A stretch of DNA of 64,000 nucleotides, taken from contig JAFWEJ010000006.1 of assembly GCA_017512985.1 (NCBI GenBank), forward strand, positions 62,001 through 126,000. Reading direction: 5' to 3'. Shown here one piece after another: positions 22,800 to 30,889 of this stretch. A program made the position numbers and the translations under genes. Origin of the DNA: Clostridia bacterium. GTDB taxonomy: Bacteria > Bacillota > Clostridia > Christensenellales > Aristaeellaceae. How positions within the stretch are numbered: position 1 is the stretch's first letter; every line of letters begins with the position of its first letter. The notes beneath the pieces were generated by a model. That model did no database searches. It was not told the DNA's origin and saw only the letters and a list, made by a program, of their open reading frames with translations.

Positions 22800-22935
22800 A
22801 GCAGGGAACGATGAAACAAAACAGCCTGTACAATCCGGGCTTCTTGTTCCTGCATGGCTGTGCATCTGTGATATAATTATGTATTATACGAAGAAAAGAC
22901 GCGAAAAAGAGGTTCGCGACCCGCGGAGGGAACAG

Positions 22936-23319
22936 ATGAAATACAGGATTGACGGCCGGGAACTGGACGCAAAGGCATTTATCGCGTTTGTGAATCAGGT
23001 CTGGCCCGGAAACTATGACGAACACAAAACAACCGCCGCATTGTCAAAGACAATGAACATTACAGCCTATGACGGCGGAAAGCTTGCCGGCTGCCTGCGG
23101 ATCCTGACCGACGGGTATTTCTTCGGCACGATTACCGAACTGCTGGTGCTTCCGGACTATCAGAAACAGGGTATCGGGAGCAGGCTCCTTCAGCTGGCCA
23201 GGGAGAACACCCCCACCATGCTGTACTTCGGCGCGCAGCCGGACGCTGAGCGGTTCTATGAGAAGAACGGATGTCCAAAGGGTTTTCAGTCTTATACGAT
23301 TCCGAAGAAACGCAGGTAA
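22936..23319 (+). CDS. GNAT family N-acetyltransferase
   Basis: Start at ATG 22936 with GGAGGG upstream; a longer in-frame extension overlaps the preceding gene and is not needed. The 127-residue protein has the acetyl-CoA loop QKQGIGSRLLQ after ELLVLPDY and a C-terminal DAERFYEKNGCPKGFQSY. Acceptor unknown. A TATAAT (22872-22877) with upstream TGTG suggests its own promoter. Confidence 0.82.
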   Translation: MKYRIDGRELDAKAFIAFVNQVWPGNYDEHKTTAALSKTMNITAYDGGKLAGCLRILTDGYFFGTITELLVLPDYQKQGIGSRLLQLARENTPTMLYFGAQPDAERFYEKNGCPKGFQSYTIPKKRR

Positions 23320-23373
23320 GATATCAGGCTGCCGGAACACCTGACCTTCCGGCGGCTGATATGGAGAACAGCC

Positions 23374-23955
23374 ATGAAACTGATTATTGCCAGTAATAAT
23401 ATGGGGAAGATCCGGGAATACAAGGATATCTTTGAACCATTTGGCTTTGAGGTGTTTTCCCAGGGCGAGGAAAACATCTGCATCGAGGTTGAGGAAACCG
23501 GATCCACATTTGAAGAGAATGCCATGCTGAAGGCACGTGCGGTCTGTGATAAAGCCCATTGCTGCGTCATTTCGGACGACAGCGGACTGGAAGTGGAAGC
23601 TTTGGGCGGAGAACCGGGGCTTTACTCTGCCCGGTACAAAGGCCTGGAGACTGAACATGAGCGAAGGCTTGCCGTCCTGAAAGGACTGGAAGGATCCGAT
23701 AACAGGAGGGCCCGCTTTGTCACATGCATATGCTTTATTGACGGGGCCGGTGAGGAACATCTTTTTACCGGAACCTGGAACGGGGAGATTGCCGCCAAAG
23801 AAGAAGGCACAAACGGATTTGGCTATGATCCGATTTTTATATCCGAAGACGGAAACGGAAAGACGACGGCCAGCCTGCCGCTTTCATTCAAAGAGACATA
23901 TTCCCACAGGGCAAAAGCAGTCCGGGAGCTGATATCCTGGCTGCAGCGAAGATAA
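23374..23955 (+). CDS. rdgB: XTP/dITP pyrophosphatase (RdgB/HAM1)
   Basis: A 193-residue Ham1-family nucleotide pyrophosphatase that hydrolyses dITP, XTP and similar damaged nucleotides to monophosphates. Visible motifs are the N-terminal IIASNNMGKIREY (nucleotide phosphate contact), ESGSTFEENA-like sequence, the metal-binding SDDSGLEVEALGGEPGLYSARY, and NGFGYDPIF near 150, followed by SHRAKAVREL. It follows the GNAT gene by 54 bp. Cytoplasmic housekeeping enzyme. Confidence 0.93.
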   Translation: MKLIIASNNMGKIREYKDIFEPFGFEVFSQGEENICIEVEETGSTFEENAMLKARAVCDKAHCCVISDDSGLEVEALGGEPGLYSARYKGLETEHERRLAVLKGLEGSDNRRARFVTCICFIDGAGEEHLFTGTWNGEIAAKEEGTNGFGYDPIFISEDGNGKTTASLPLSFKETYSHRAKAVRELISWLQRR

Positions 23956-24050
23956 AGCGAGGAACCGGTCCGGGAAATGAGACCGCAGAATGCGGGCCGA
24001 AATAAAGGCCGACAATCCGGACAGGCAGGAGATATTATTGCGGAGGGCAC

Positions 24051-24599
24051 ATGAAAACACTGATACTGAACGGTTCGCCGAGGGAAAACGGCGATACGGC
24101 CAGCCTGATCAGGGAAATAATGAGGAAACTGCCCGGAGAATGCAAAGTGGTGGACGCATACAGATGCGGCATCTCCCCCTGTGTTGACTGCCGGTACTGC
24201 CGGGAACACGACGGCTGCGCAATCAGGGATGAAATGCAGGAAGTGTATGAATACATACAGGAATGTGACAACATCCTGATTGCTTCGCCGGTGTATTTCT
24301 CAGAGCTGACAGGGAAACTGCTGGATCTCGGAAGCAGGCTTCAGACATATTACTGTGCCGCAGCTTTCCGGAAAGAGAAGCCGATTGCCAAAGAGAAAAA
24401 GGGAGCGGTCATCCTGGTTGGCGGCGGAGACGGCCATATGGACAAAGCCTACAGTACAGCCTGTATCCTTCTGCATCATATGAACTGCCATGCTGTTCAC
24501 GATTTGGTCTTCAGCCATCATACGAATGAAGTCCCGGCAACTGAAGACGCAGACGCGATCCGGGGAACAGACAGCATTGTCAGTTTCTTTGTGAATTGA
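24051..24599 (+). CDS. NADPH-dependent FMN reductase / flavodoxin-like protein
   Basis: A 182-residue flavodoxin-fold protein of the NAD(P)H-dependent FMN reductase group. LNGSPRENGDTASL is the FMN phosphate-binding loop; CGISPCVDCRYCREHDGC is the four-cysteine segment found in iron-sulfur flavoprotein relatives, where it can hold a cluster; ILIASPVYFSELTGKL is the family's second flavin contact. It may be a redox carrier or reductase in the cytoplasm. The cluster spacing here is compatible with, but does not prove, Fe-S binding. Confidence 0.82.
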   Translation: MKTLILNGSPRENGDTASLIREIMRKLPGECKVVDAYRCGISPCVDCRYCREHDGCAIRDEMQEVYEYIQECDNILIASPVYFSELTGKLLDLGSRLQTYYCAAAFRKEKPIAKEKKGAVILVGGGDGHMDKAYSTACILLHHMNCHAVHDLVFSHHTNEVPATEDADAIRGTDSIVSFFVN

Positions 24600-24636
24600 T
24601 CACAGCATAAAGAAAACATCAGACAGAGGTGATCCT

Positions 24637-25185
24637 ATGAACCATTGCGGAACACAGAAGATAGAAACCCAGAGGCTGGCCTTACGGAGACTGGCAGCAT
24701 CAGACGCGGAGGCTATGTACAGGAACTGGGCATCTGATCCGGAGGTGACCCGCTTCCTGACCTGGCCCACCCATACGGATGTGAAAGTCACGGAATATGT
24801 GATCGGAACCTGGCTTCCGCTTTATGAAAAGCCGGATTACTACCACTGGGCGATTACGCTGAAAGAGAACGGAGACGAGCCCGTCGGTACCATCCACGGC
24901 CTGGTGAACGACGACCTGGAGCAGGTGACGGTCGGATACTGCCTCGGACGGGCCTGGTGGCACAGGGGGATCATGTCGGAGGCGTTGCAGGCAGTGATCG
25001 ATTTCTTCTTTGACCGGGTCGGGCCGAACAGTATCTGTTCCTACCACGACCCGAACAATCCTCATTCCGGTATGGTGATGAAGCACTGCGGCATGAAATA
25101 CGAGGGGACAAGACGGGCCGCAGACCGAAACAACACAGGCATCTGTGATATGAGCTGGTATTCCATCCTGAAATCGGAATACTGA
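24637..25185 (+). CDS. RimJ/RimL-type GNAT acetyltransferase
   Basis: A 182-residue GNAT protein. It begins with IETQRLALRRLAASDAEAMYRNWASDPEVTRFLTW, the standard start of ribosomal-protein/amino-group acetyltransferases, and has YCLGRAWWHRGIMSEAL as the acetyl-CoA loop region and NPHSGMVMKHCGMKYEG at the end. The substrate is not identifiable. It is one of four GNAT domains in this window, counting the MGMT fusion. Confidence 0.87.
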   Translation: MNHCGTQKIETQRLALRRLAASDAEAMYRNWASDPEVTRFLTWPTHTDVKVTEYVIGTWLPLYEKPDYYHWAITLKENGDEPVGTIHGLVNDDLEQVTVGYCLGRAWWHRGIMSEALQAVIDFFFDRVGPNSICSYHDPNNPHSGMVMKHCGMKYEGTRRAADRNNTGICDMSWYSILKSEY

Positions 25186-25338
25186 ATTCAGGTATTGCGG
25201 CGCTCTTTTTCCCTGTCTTTTTCTCCGCGGAAATGGTATACTCCTTAATGAATCGAAACGTTATTACATGCCTGAATTGTAAAGTTCCATACAGGATGAG
25301 CCGCGCAACAGAAGACCATTCGCAGCGGAGGTTAACAG

Positions 25339-26391
25339 ATGAATAAGGAATGGGCAGAAAAAAATAAAAGGATGCAGTCCCTGATCGGGAAAGAAGCAAG
25401 CTTCCGGGAAGGACTGGACGTCCTGTTTGAGTTACGGGACGAACTGATCGGACTGGTTTCGTCCATTGTGTATACCTTCCCTGCGGAAGCGTTTTACCAG
25501 ATGCCTTTTCCCGGGGCCGAAGGGTACCACAGCAAAACGCTGGCTTATTCCATGTGGCACATCTTCCGGATTGAGGATATCGTCGCCCATACACTGATTG
25601 CACAGGATGAACAGGTTTTGTTCACAGACGGATGGCTTGAGAAGACGAAAAGTCCGATCATTACCACCGGCAATGAACTGAAAGGAACGGAGATCGCTTC
25701 TTTTTCAGAGCGGCTGGATGTGAAAGCGGTATGTGAATACTGCAGGGCTGTGATGAATTCCACAAACGAACTGCTGCGCAAACTGGAATACAGGGACCTG
25801 AAGCGGAAGTTCACAGATGAGGACAGGGAAAGGCTGATCGGCAGCCATTGCGTCAGTACGGACGAAGACGCGTTCTGGCTGATTGACTACTGGTGCGGGA
25901 AGGACATCCGCGGGCTGATCCAGATGCCGTTCAGCCGGCACTGGATTATGCATATTGAGGCGATGTGCCGCATAAAAAACAAACTGTGCCGGAAGGCCAG
26001 GAAAGGCGCGGATCCCATTGCGTATTGCGGCCTGTCCTGCGCTCACTGCTTCCTGAAGGAATGGTGCGGCGGATGCAGGACGGCATACAATGCCTGTTCC
26101 GACGCGAAAAATGCTCCGGACGGTATATGCCCGAATACTGCCTGCTGCAGGGAGAAAGGCATGGACGGATGCTGGGAATGTGAGGATATGACCGGCTGCC
26201 GGAAGGGGTTTTATGCATATGATGATATCAATGCCATAAAAGCCATGGCGCTGTTTGTCCGGAAGTATGGCAAAAAGGAACTGGCGGCGGTTCTTGACCG
26301 GCTGCATCAGCAATATCACTTTGAGAAAATCCAGGAGGTTCTCGGGGAAGACCTGGAACAGGGACTGGCAATCCTGGAGCAGAACAGATAA
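25339..26391 (+). CDS. DinB-like domain fused to a cysteine-rich DUF3795-like domain
   Basis: Residues about 1-215 look like a DinB/YfiT four-helix protein: MWHIFRIEDIVAHTL and FSRHWIMHIEAM provide spaced histidines as in the metal-binding members. Residues about 225-290 hold twelve or more cysteines, YCGLSCAHCFLKEWCGGC then CPNTACC and GCWECEDMTGC, as in DUF3795 proteins that probably bind metal or Fe-S. The last 50 residues are helical. DinB-like proteins often act as thiol-dependent transferases, so a metal or thiol detoxification role is conceivable. The combination is unusual. Confidence 0.65.
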   Translation: MNKEWAEKNKRMQSLIGKEASFREGLDVLFELRDELIGLVSSIVYTFPAEAFYQMPFPGAEGYHSKTLAYSMWHIFRIEDIVAHTLIAQDEQVLFTDGWLEKTKSPIITTGNELKGTEIASFSERLDVKAVCEYCRAVMNSTNELLRKLEYRDLKRKFTDEDRERLIGSHCVSTDEDAFWLIDYWCGKDIRGLIQMPFSRHWIMHIEAMCRIKNKLCRKARKGADPIAYCGLSCAHCFLKEWCGGCRTAYNACSDAKNAPDGICPNTACCREKGMDGCWECEDMTGCRKGFYAYDDINAIKAMALFVRKYGKKELAAVLDRLHQQYHFEKIQEVLGEDLEQGLAILEQNR

Positions 26392-26410
26392 ACAAAATTC
26401 TGAGCCATGA

Positions 26411-26440
26411 AAAAAGCATCCGGTTAGTCGGATGCTTTTT
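26411..26440. terminator. Bidirectional terminator between DinB-DUF3795 and iscU
   Basis: AAAAAGCATCCG and CGGATGCTTTTT flank a short loop, with A/T runs on both sides, so it can end transcripts from either strand. The last codons and the stop of iscU lie inside it. Confidence 0.82.
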
Positions 26441-26819
26441 CAGTTTCGGAACGGCGGCGGTAATAATCATCCAGCGCGGAATGGATCGCCTCTTCGGCCA
26501 GGACCGAGCAGTGGATCTTGTGGGCGGGGAGCCCGTCCAGGGCTTCCGTAACCGCCTTGTTGGTCAGGTTCTTCACTTCGGACAGGGGTTTGCCCTTGAT
26601 CATCTCCGTGGCCATGGAGCTGGAGGCGATTGCGCTGCCGCAGCCGAAGGTCTCGAACCTGACGTCTTCCACGATATCGTCCTTTATTTTCAGGTACATC
26701 TTCATGATATCCCCGCATTTCGCGTTGCCGACTTCGCCGACGGCGTCGGCGTCCTCGATCACGCCGACGTTCCGGGGATGAAGAAAATGATCCATGACTT
26801 TTTCGCTGTACAGTGCCAT
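26424..26819 (-). CDS. iscU: Fe-S cluster scaffold protein IscU/NifU N-terminal type
   Basis: Start at the ATG ending at 26819 with AGGAGG upstream. The 131-residue scaffold has the three conserved cluster-ligand cysteines C35 (AKCGD), C60 (FGCGSAIASSS) and C104 (KIHCSVLAEEA). It receives sulfur from IscS and iron to build clusters that are passed on to target proteins. It follows iscS by 19 bp in a two-gene operon. The stop codon falls in the terminator loop, so its end and the transcript end overlap. Confidence 0.94.
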   Translation of the reverse strand: MALYSEKVMDHFLHPRNVGVIEDADAVGEVGNAKCGDIMKMYLKIKDDIVEDVRFETFGCGSAIASSSMATEMIKGKPLSEVKNLTNKAVTEALDGLPAHKIHCSVLAEEAIHSALDDYYRRRSETEKASD

Positions 26820-26838
26820 ATGCTTATCCTCCTGAAGA

Positions 26839-28026
26839 TCACAGAATGAAGGGCGTTTTACCGCTCTGCAGATCCCGCCATACCGGGGAGAACCCGCGCA
26901 GGTAGGAAACGACGTTTTTGACGGCGGAGATGATGTATTCCACATCCTCCGGGGTGTTTTCCCGCCCCAGGGTCAGCCGCAGGGAACCGTGGGCCACGTC
27001 GTGCACCCGCCCGATGGCCAGCAGCACATGGCTGGGATCCAGGGAACCGGAAGTGCAGGCGCTGCCGGAGGAGGCGCTGATGCCCTTTTCATCCAGCAGG
27101 AGCAGGAGAGATTCTCCCTCGATGCCTTCAAAGCAGAAGCTGACGTTGCCGGGAAGCCGCTTTTCCGCGTCGCCGTTCAGCGCGGAATGGGGGATTTCCT
27201 TCAGGCCCTCGATCAGCCGGTCCCGCAGTTTTGTGAGGCGGGCGGCTTCCGCGTCCCGCAGCGCGACGGTTTCTTTCAGGGCGGCGGCCATGCCGACGAT
27301 GCCGGGCAGGTTTTCTGTGCCGGCACGCCTGTTTTTTTCCTGCGCGCCGCCGTTGATCAGGGGGATCAGCGGCACGCCCTTGCGGGCATACAGGAATCCG
27401 GTGCCTTTCGGACCGTGGAACTTATGGGCGGAGGCGGAAAGGTAGTCGATATTCTCCGCCTGCACGTCGATGGCGAGCGGACCGGCGGCCTGAACCGCGT
27501 CCGTATGGAACAATACCTGACGTGCCCGGCAGATGGCGCCGATCTCCCGGATAGGCTGGATTGTGCCGATCTCGTTATTGGCGTACATGACGGTGACCAG
27601 GCAGGTTTCCGGGCGGATGGCGGCTTCCACTTCTTCCGGCCGGACGACGCCGTTTTCGTGCACGTCCAGCAGGGTTACCTCAAAGCCTTCAGCCTTCAGC
27701 TGCTCCAGGGTATGAAGCACCGCGTGATGCTCGAAGGCGGTGGAGATGATGTGGTTCTTTCCCTTTTTCTTTCCGGCGAGGGCAGCGGAACGGATTGCCT
27801 GGTTGTCTGCCTCGGATCCGCCGGAAGTGAAATAAACCTCCCGCGGTTCAGCACCAATCACGGAGGCGACGTCTTCCCGGGCCTGCTCAAGCACTTCCTT
27901 TGCCCGTTGTCCGATTTTATAAAGACTGGAAGGATTGCCGTATTCCTCCCGCATACATCGGGTCATTGCGTCGATTGCGGCTTCGCTCATGGCGGTGGTT
28001 GCTGCGTGGTCCGCGTAAATGTTCAT
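26839..28026 (-). CDS. iscS: Cysteine desulfurase IscS/NifS
   Basis: A 395-residue PLP enzyme that takes sulfur from cysteine as a persulfide. PLP lysine K202 is in SASAHKFHGPKG, and the mobile catalytic cysteine C324 is in SSGSACTSGSLDPSH, a group I-like loop. MNIYADHAATTAM is the typical start. It is transcribed from a consensus promoter overlapped by the CCTA-N9-TAGG box and is divergent from the Rrf2-type regulator gene, the usual context for feedback control of Fe-S assembly. RBS AAGGAG. Confidence 0.95.
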   Translation of the reverse strand: MNIYADHAATTAMSEAAIDAMTRCMREEYGNPSSLYKIGQRAKEVLEQAREDVASVIGAEPREVYFTSGGSEADNQAIRSAALAGKKKGKNHIISTAFEHHAVLHTLEQLKAEGFEVTLLDVHENGVVRPEEVEAAIRPETCLVTVMYANNEIGTIQPIREIGAICRARQVLFHTDAVQAAGPLAIDVQAENIDYLSASAHKFHGPKGTGFLYARKGVPLIPLINGGAQEKNRRAGTENLPGIVGMAAALKETVALRDAEAARLTKLRDRLIEGLKEIPHSALNGDAEKRLPGNVSFCFEGIEGESLLLLLDEKGISASSGSACTSGSLDPSHVLLAIGRVHDVAHGSLRLTLGRENTPEDVEYIISAVKNVVSYLRGFSPVWRDLQSGKTPFIL

Positions 28027-28058
28027 TCGGGTAACTCCTTTACGTTCATTGCAGGGAG

Positions 28059-28091
28059 ATTATATATACAATAACCTACTATGTCAATAGG
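28059..28091 (-). promoter_or_regulatory. iscSU promoter with CCTA-N9-TAGG operator
   Basis: On the minus strand TTGACA (28082-28087), 17 bp, TATAAT (28059-28064): a full consensus promoter. The -35 lies inside CCTATTGACATAGTAGG (28075-28091), identical to the box before the amino-acid ABC operon. Confidence 0.85.
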
Positions 28092-28111
28092 TAAAAATTT
28101 CAGAAGCGGTA

Positions 28112-28140
28112 TTGACTGCCTATTTACCTTGCGGTAAAAT
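28112..28140 (+). promoter_or_regulatory. Promoter of the IscR-type regulator gene
   Basis: TTGACT (28112-28117), 17 bp, TAAAAT (28135-28140), 28 bp before the start. The iscS box is 18-37 bp upstream, so one bound repressor could affect both genes. GGTATTGACTGCCTATTTACC around the -35 has GGTA/TACC arms, possibly a second type of site. Confidence 0.7.
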
Positions 28141-28167
28141 GGGTAAAAAGACTTGGAGGTATCCTGT

Positions 28168-28572
28168 ATGATCTCGACAAAAGGCCGTTACGCGCTGCGG
28201 GTTATGATCGACCTGGCGGAGCATGACAAAGGACAGCCTGTTCCGCTGAAGGATATCGCGGAGCGGCAGGGTATCTCCAAGAAATACCTGGAGATTATCG
28301 TAAAGGACCTGGTTGACGGAAAACTGGTAAAGGGCGCCAGCGGCAAAGGCGGCGGTTATGTGCTGCTGCGGAAACCTGAAGAGTATTCCGTCGGGGAAAT
28401 TGTGGAACTGATGGAAGGGACCCTTGCGCCCGTCGCCTGCCTGTCGAAGGACGCAGAGGAATGTCCGCGGTACGCCAGCTGCGTGACGCTGCCGCTGTGG
28501 CAGGAGCTGGACCAGCTGGTGCATGATTTCCTGTATCAGAAGAAACTGAGTGAACTGGTGGCAAAGCACTAA
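28168..28572 (+). CDS. iscR: Rrf2 family regulator (IscR/CymR-type)
   Basis: Start at ATG 28168 with TTGGAGGT upstream. The 134-residue protein has the Rrf2 winged helix: MISTKGRYALRVMIDLA, PVPLKDIAERQGISKKYLEIIVKDL as recognition helix region, and the wing GASGKGGGYVLLRKP. Three cysteines C91, C99, C105 (C-x7-C-x5-C) match the Fe-S ligand area of IscR proteins and are absent from B. subtilis CymR. It is divergent from iscSU. It is the natural candidate to bind the CCTA-N9-TAGG boxes listed here; that link is inference. Confidence 0.88.
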   Translation: MISTKGRYALRVMIDLAEHDKGQPVPLKDIAERQGISKKYLEIIVKDLVDGKLVKGASGKGGGYVLLRKPEEYSVGEIVELMEGTLAPVACLSKDAEECPRYASCVTLPLWQELDQLVHDFLYQKKLSELVAKH

Positions 28573-28584
28573 AAGGAATAAGAA

Positions 28585-28615
28585 AAGCCAGACCGTGCGG
28601 TCTGGCTTGTTTATT
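28585..28615 (+). terminator. Intrinsic terminator after the Rrf2 gene
   Basis: AAGCCAGACC (28585-28594) and GGTCTGGCTT (28599-28608) with a 4-base loop, followed by GTTTATT. Confidence 0.8.
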
Positions 28616-28623
28616 GCTGAATA

Positions 28624-29334
28624 TCAGGCTTCGGTGAGGCGGCGCATGATTTCCCGGTAGGCTTCCTCGACACCGCCCATATCCCTGCGGAAGCGGTCCT
28701 TGTCCAGCTTCTCGTTGGTCTTGCTGTCCCAGAGGCGGCAGGTGTCGGGACTGATCTCATCCGCCAGGACGATGGTCCCGTCAGACAGGCGGCCGAACTC
28801 CAGCTTGAAGTCCACGAGGGTCACGCCGACATGTTTCCAGAGGGCTTTGAGTTCTTCGTTGACCGCGAAGGCGTACTTTTTGATGGTTTCAATTTCCTCC
28901 TTCGTGGCGAGCTTCAGCGCCAGGGCATGGTATTCGTTGATCAGGGGATCGCCCAGGTCGTCGTTCTTATAGGAGAACTCGATGGTCGGCGCATCGAAGG
29001 GGATGCCTTCCTCCACGCCGTAGCGCTTGGAGAAGGAACCGGCGGAGATGTTCCGGATAATGACTTCCAGCGGCACGATGGAAACCTTCTTCACGAGTGT
29101 TTCGCGTTCGCTGAGTTCCTGTACAAAATGGGTGGGGATGCCTTTCTTTTCGAGCCGCTGCATCAGCAGGTTGCTCATCCGGTTGTTGATAACGCCCTTG
29201 CCCTGGATGGTTCCCTTTTTCAGTCCGTTGAAAGCGGTGGCGTCGTCCTTGTAGTCGACGATCAGCAGTTCGGGGTCATCCGTGCTGAATACCTTTTTGG
29301 CCTTTCCTTCGTAAAGCTGCTCACCCTTGATCAT
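28624..29334 (-). CDS. purC: Phosphoribosylaminoimidazole-succinocarboxamide synthase
   Basis: A 236-residue SAICAR synthetase of de novo purine synthesis, joining CAIR and aspartate with ATP. Family marks: YEGKAKKVF at the start, [40 protein letters not shown] and [14 protein letters not shown] with the ATP/metal-binding acidic residues. Length is standard for the bacterial single-domain enzyme. It is monocistronic here, with its own promoter at 29367-29394; no purine operon neighbours are present. Confidence 0.96.
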   Translation of the reverse strand: MIKGEQLYEGKAKKVFSTDDPELLIVDYKDDATAFNGLKKGTIQGKGVINNRMSNLLMQRLEKKGIPTHFVQELSERETLVKKVSIVPLEVIIRNISAGSFSKRYGVEEGIPFDAPTIEFSYKNDDLGDPLINEYHALALKLATKEEIETIKKYAFAVNEELKALWKHVGVTLVDFKLEFGRLSDGTIVLADEISPDTCRLWDSKTNEKLDKDRFRRDMGGVEEAYREIMRRLTEA

Positions 29335-29366
29335 GCCGGTGTCCTCCTGTGATTTTTTACGGGAGA

Positions 29367-29394
29367 ATTATAACGCAGAGGCCGAGAAAGTCAA
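29367..29394 (-). promoter_or_regulatory. purC promoter
   Basis: On the minus strand TTGACT (29389-29394), 16 bp, TATAAT (29367-29372), 33 bp before the purC start. No purine riboswitch or PurR-like box was recognised in the short leader. Confidence 0.7.
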
Positions 29395-29474
29395 GGGTTC
29401 CGCCCGTTCCTTCTTTGTATCAAAAACAACCTGTGTTATACTGAATATGATGAACAGGAAAAGGAGAATATCAT

Positions 29475-30740
29475 ATGCCTGAGACCACATTCAGATACAG
29501 GGGTTTTATGCTGGACGTCAGCCGGCATTATATGCCTCCGGAGGAGATCAGGAAGCTCCTTCAGGCGGCCGCGTTCCTGGATATGAACCGGATGCACTGG
29601 CATCTGACGGACGACCAGGGGTGGCGGATCGAGATCCGGAAGTATCCGCTGCTGACGGAAGTCGGCGCCGTGCGGGGAGATTCCTTTTTCGGCGGCACTC
29701 CGGTGAAGGAACGGAACAGCGGATTCTATACACAGGAGGAGATCCGGGAGATTGTCCGGTTTGCCGGAAGCCTCGGGATTGAGATCATCCCTGAGATTGA
29801 GATCCCCGGCCATGCCGCGGCGATGCTGGCGGCTTATCCTGCCTTTGGATGCTGCAGGAATGAAACGGAAAAGTGGCAGGATCATGTGGAAATCTCCGGC
29901 GGGATCTTTTCCTCGCTGGTCTGTGCGGGCAGCGACGGGGCTGTTGCCTTCCTGAAGGATATACTGGACGAGGTCACGGAGCTGTTCCCGTTTGATATGA
30001 TCCATATCGGCGGGGACGAGGCAGTGAAATACCGCTGGCGCCGCTGCCCGGACTGCCGGAGGCGGATCCGGGAACTGGGCCTGCCTTCAGAGGACGCGCT
30101 GCAGCGCTGGCTGGTGCTGGAGATCGGGGAATACCTGGCCGGGAAAGACAGGCGGACCGTCGTCTGGAACGACGTGCTGGATGGCGGACTGCTGCCGGAA
30201 TATTTCATCGTCCAGCAATGGATGGGCGGGGAGGAGAAGACGCGTGCCTTCATGGAAAACGGCGGCAGCGTGATCCGCTCGGATACGGCGTACTGCTATA
30301 TGGATTATCCGTACGGAGCGATCGACGTGAAGCGGATCCGGGAAATGCCGCGGATCCCGGATTATGCTGCGGGGCTGGAAGACCGGCTGCTGGGCATGGA
30401 ATGCCCGCTGTGGACGGAACGGGTAACGGATCTGGACCGGGCGGCTTATCTGCTGTTCCCGCGGCTGACGGCGATGAGCCTGCGGATGAAGGGTGAAGCG
30501 GAGGAACTGGACTGGGAAGCGTTCCGGGATCTTGTGGCGGAAAAGGAAAAGGAACTGGAGCAAAAGACGGGGCTGCGCGGCGCGCCGGAAGCGGAATGGA
30601 GCCTGAGCCCGGAGGAGGCGGAGGCGGAAAGGGACGCCGAAAACCGGAAGATCCACGCGCCCGAAGCGCTGCCGTTTGTGCAGAAGCAGGATGAACTGCT
30701 GCGGATTGAAAAGGAGGAAAGAACGCAAAAAATGCAATAA
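29475..30740 (+). CDS. Glycoside hydrolase family 20 (beta-N-acetylhexosaminidase)
   Basis: A 421-residue intracellular GH20 enzyme; it lacks a signal peptide and the usual N-terminal GH20b domain and begins straight at the barrel: RGFMLDVSRHYMPPEEI, MNRMHWHLTDDQGWRIEI, IEIPGHAAAML. The catalytic pair is D181-E182 in HIGGDEAVKYRW. It should release terminal GlcNAc or GalNAc from imported oligosaccharides by the substrate-assisted mechanism. The next gene is glmS, so amino-sugar metabolism is a common theme, although glmS has its own promoter. C-terminal about 90 residues are charged. Confidence 0.88.
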   Translation: MPETTFRYRGFMLDVSRHYMPPEEIRKLLQAAAFLDMNRMHWHLTDDQGWRIEIRKYPLLTEVGAVRGDSFFGGTPVKERNSGFYTQEEIREIVRFAGSLGIEIIPEIEIPGHAAAMLAAYPAFGCCRNETEKWQDHVEISGGIFSSLVCAGSDGAVAFLKDILDEVTELFPFDMIHIGGDEAVKYRWRRCPDCRRRIRELGLPSEDALQRWLVLEIGEYLAGKDRRTVVWNDVLDGGLLPEYFIVQQWMGGEEKTRAFMENGGSVIRSDTAYCYMDYPYGAIDVKRIREMPRIPDYAAGLEDRLLGMECPLWTERVTDLDRAAYLLFPRLTAMSLRMKGEAEELDWEAFRDLVAEKEKELEQKTGLRGAPEAEWSLSPEEAEAERDAENRKIHAPEALPFVQKQDELLRIEKEERTQKMQ

Positions 30741-30779
30741 AACAGGGAAGATGTATTATAACGTATTATAAAATGAGAA

Positions 30780-30808
30780 TTGACAGGAGCACTTTTCAGT
30801 GATAGTAT
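30780..30808 (+). promoter_or_regulatory. glmS promoter
   Basis: TTGACA (30780-30785), 17 bp, TAGTAT (30803-30808), about 80 bp upstream of glmS. Confidence 0.7.
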
Positions 30809-30815
30809 ACAGGCA

Positions 30816-30863
30816 GCAGGGCAAGGGCGTCATGTGAAACGCTCTGCCCTGCGCTCTCTTTTT
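30816..30863 (+). terminator. Hairpin with weak U-run in the glmS leader (possible attenuator)
   Basis: GCAGGGCA (30816-30823) and TGCCCTGC (30845-30852), with an inner GCGT/ACGC stem, are followed by GCTCTCTTTTT. It lies after the promoter and before the glmS RBS, so it would act on glmS itself. No glmS ribozyme core was recognised. Confidence 0.55.
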
Positions 30864-30889
30864 GGAGAATAACAAAGGAGTTATCAGAT

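Noticed and set aside
22465-22935. Long N-terminal extension of the GNAT protein at 22936
   Set aside because: It overlaps the end of patB in another frame and is composed of Pro/Arg/Ser-rich sequence; the internal ATG has a good RBS and gives a complete domain.
24001-24050. Small hairpin-rich gap before the FMN reductase gene as an RNA gene
   Set aside because: Short inverted repeats such as GGCCGAAATAAAGGCC are present, but nothing supports a structured RNA or terminator.
30741-30889. glmS ribozyme
   Set aside because: The leader is too short and the conserved core is not seen; only a promoter and one hairpin are supported.
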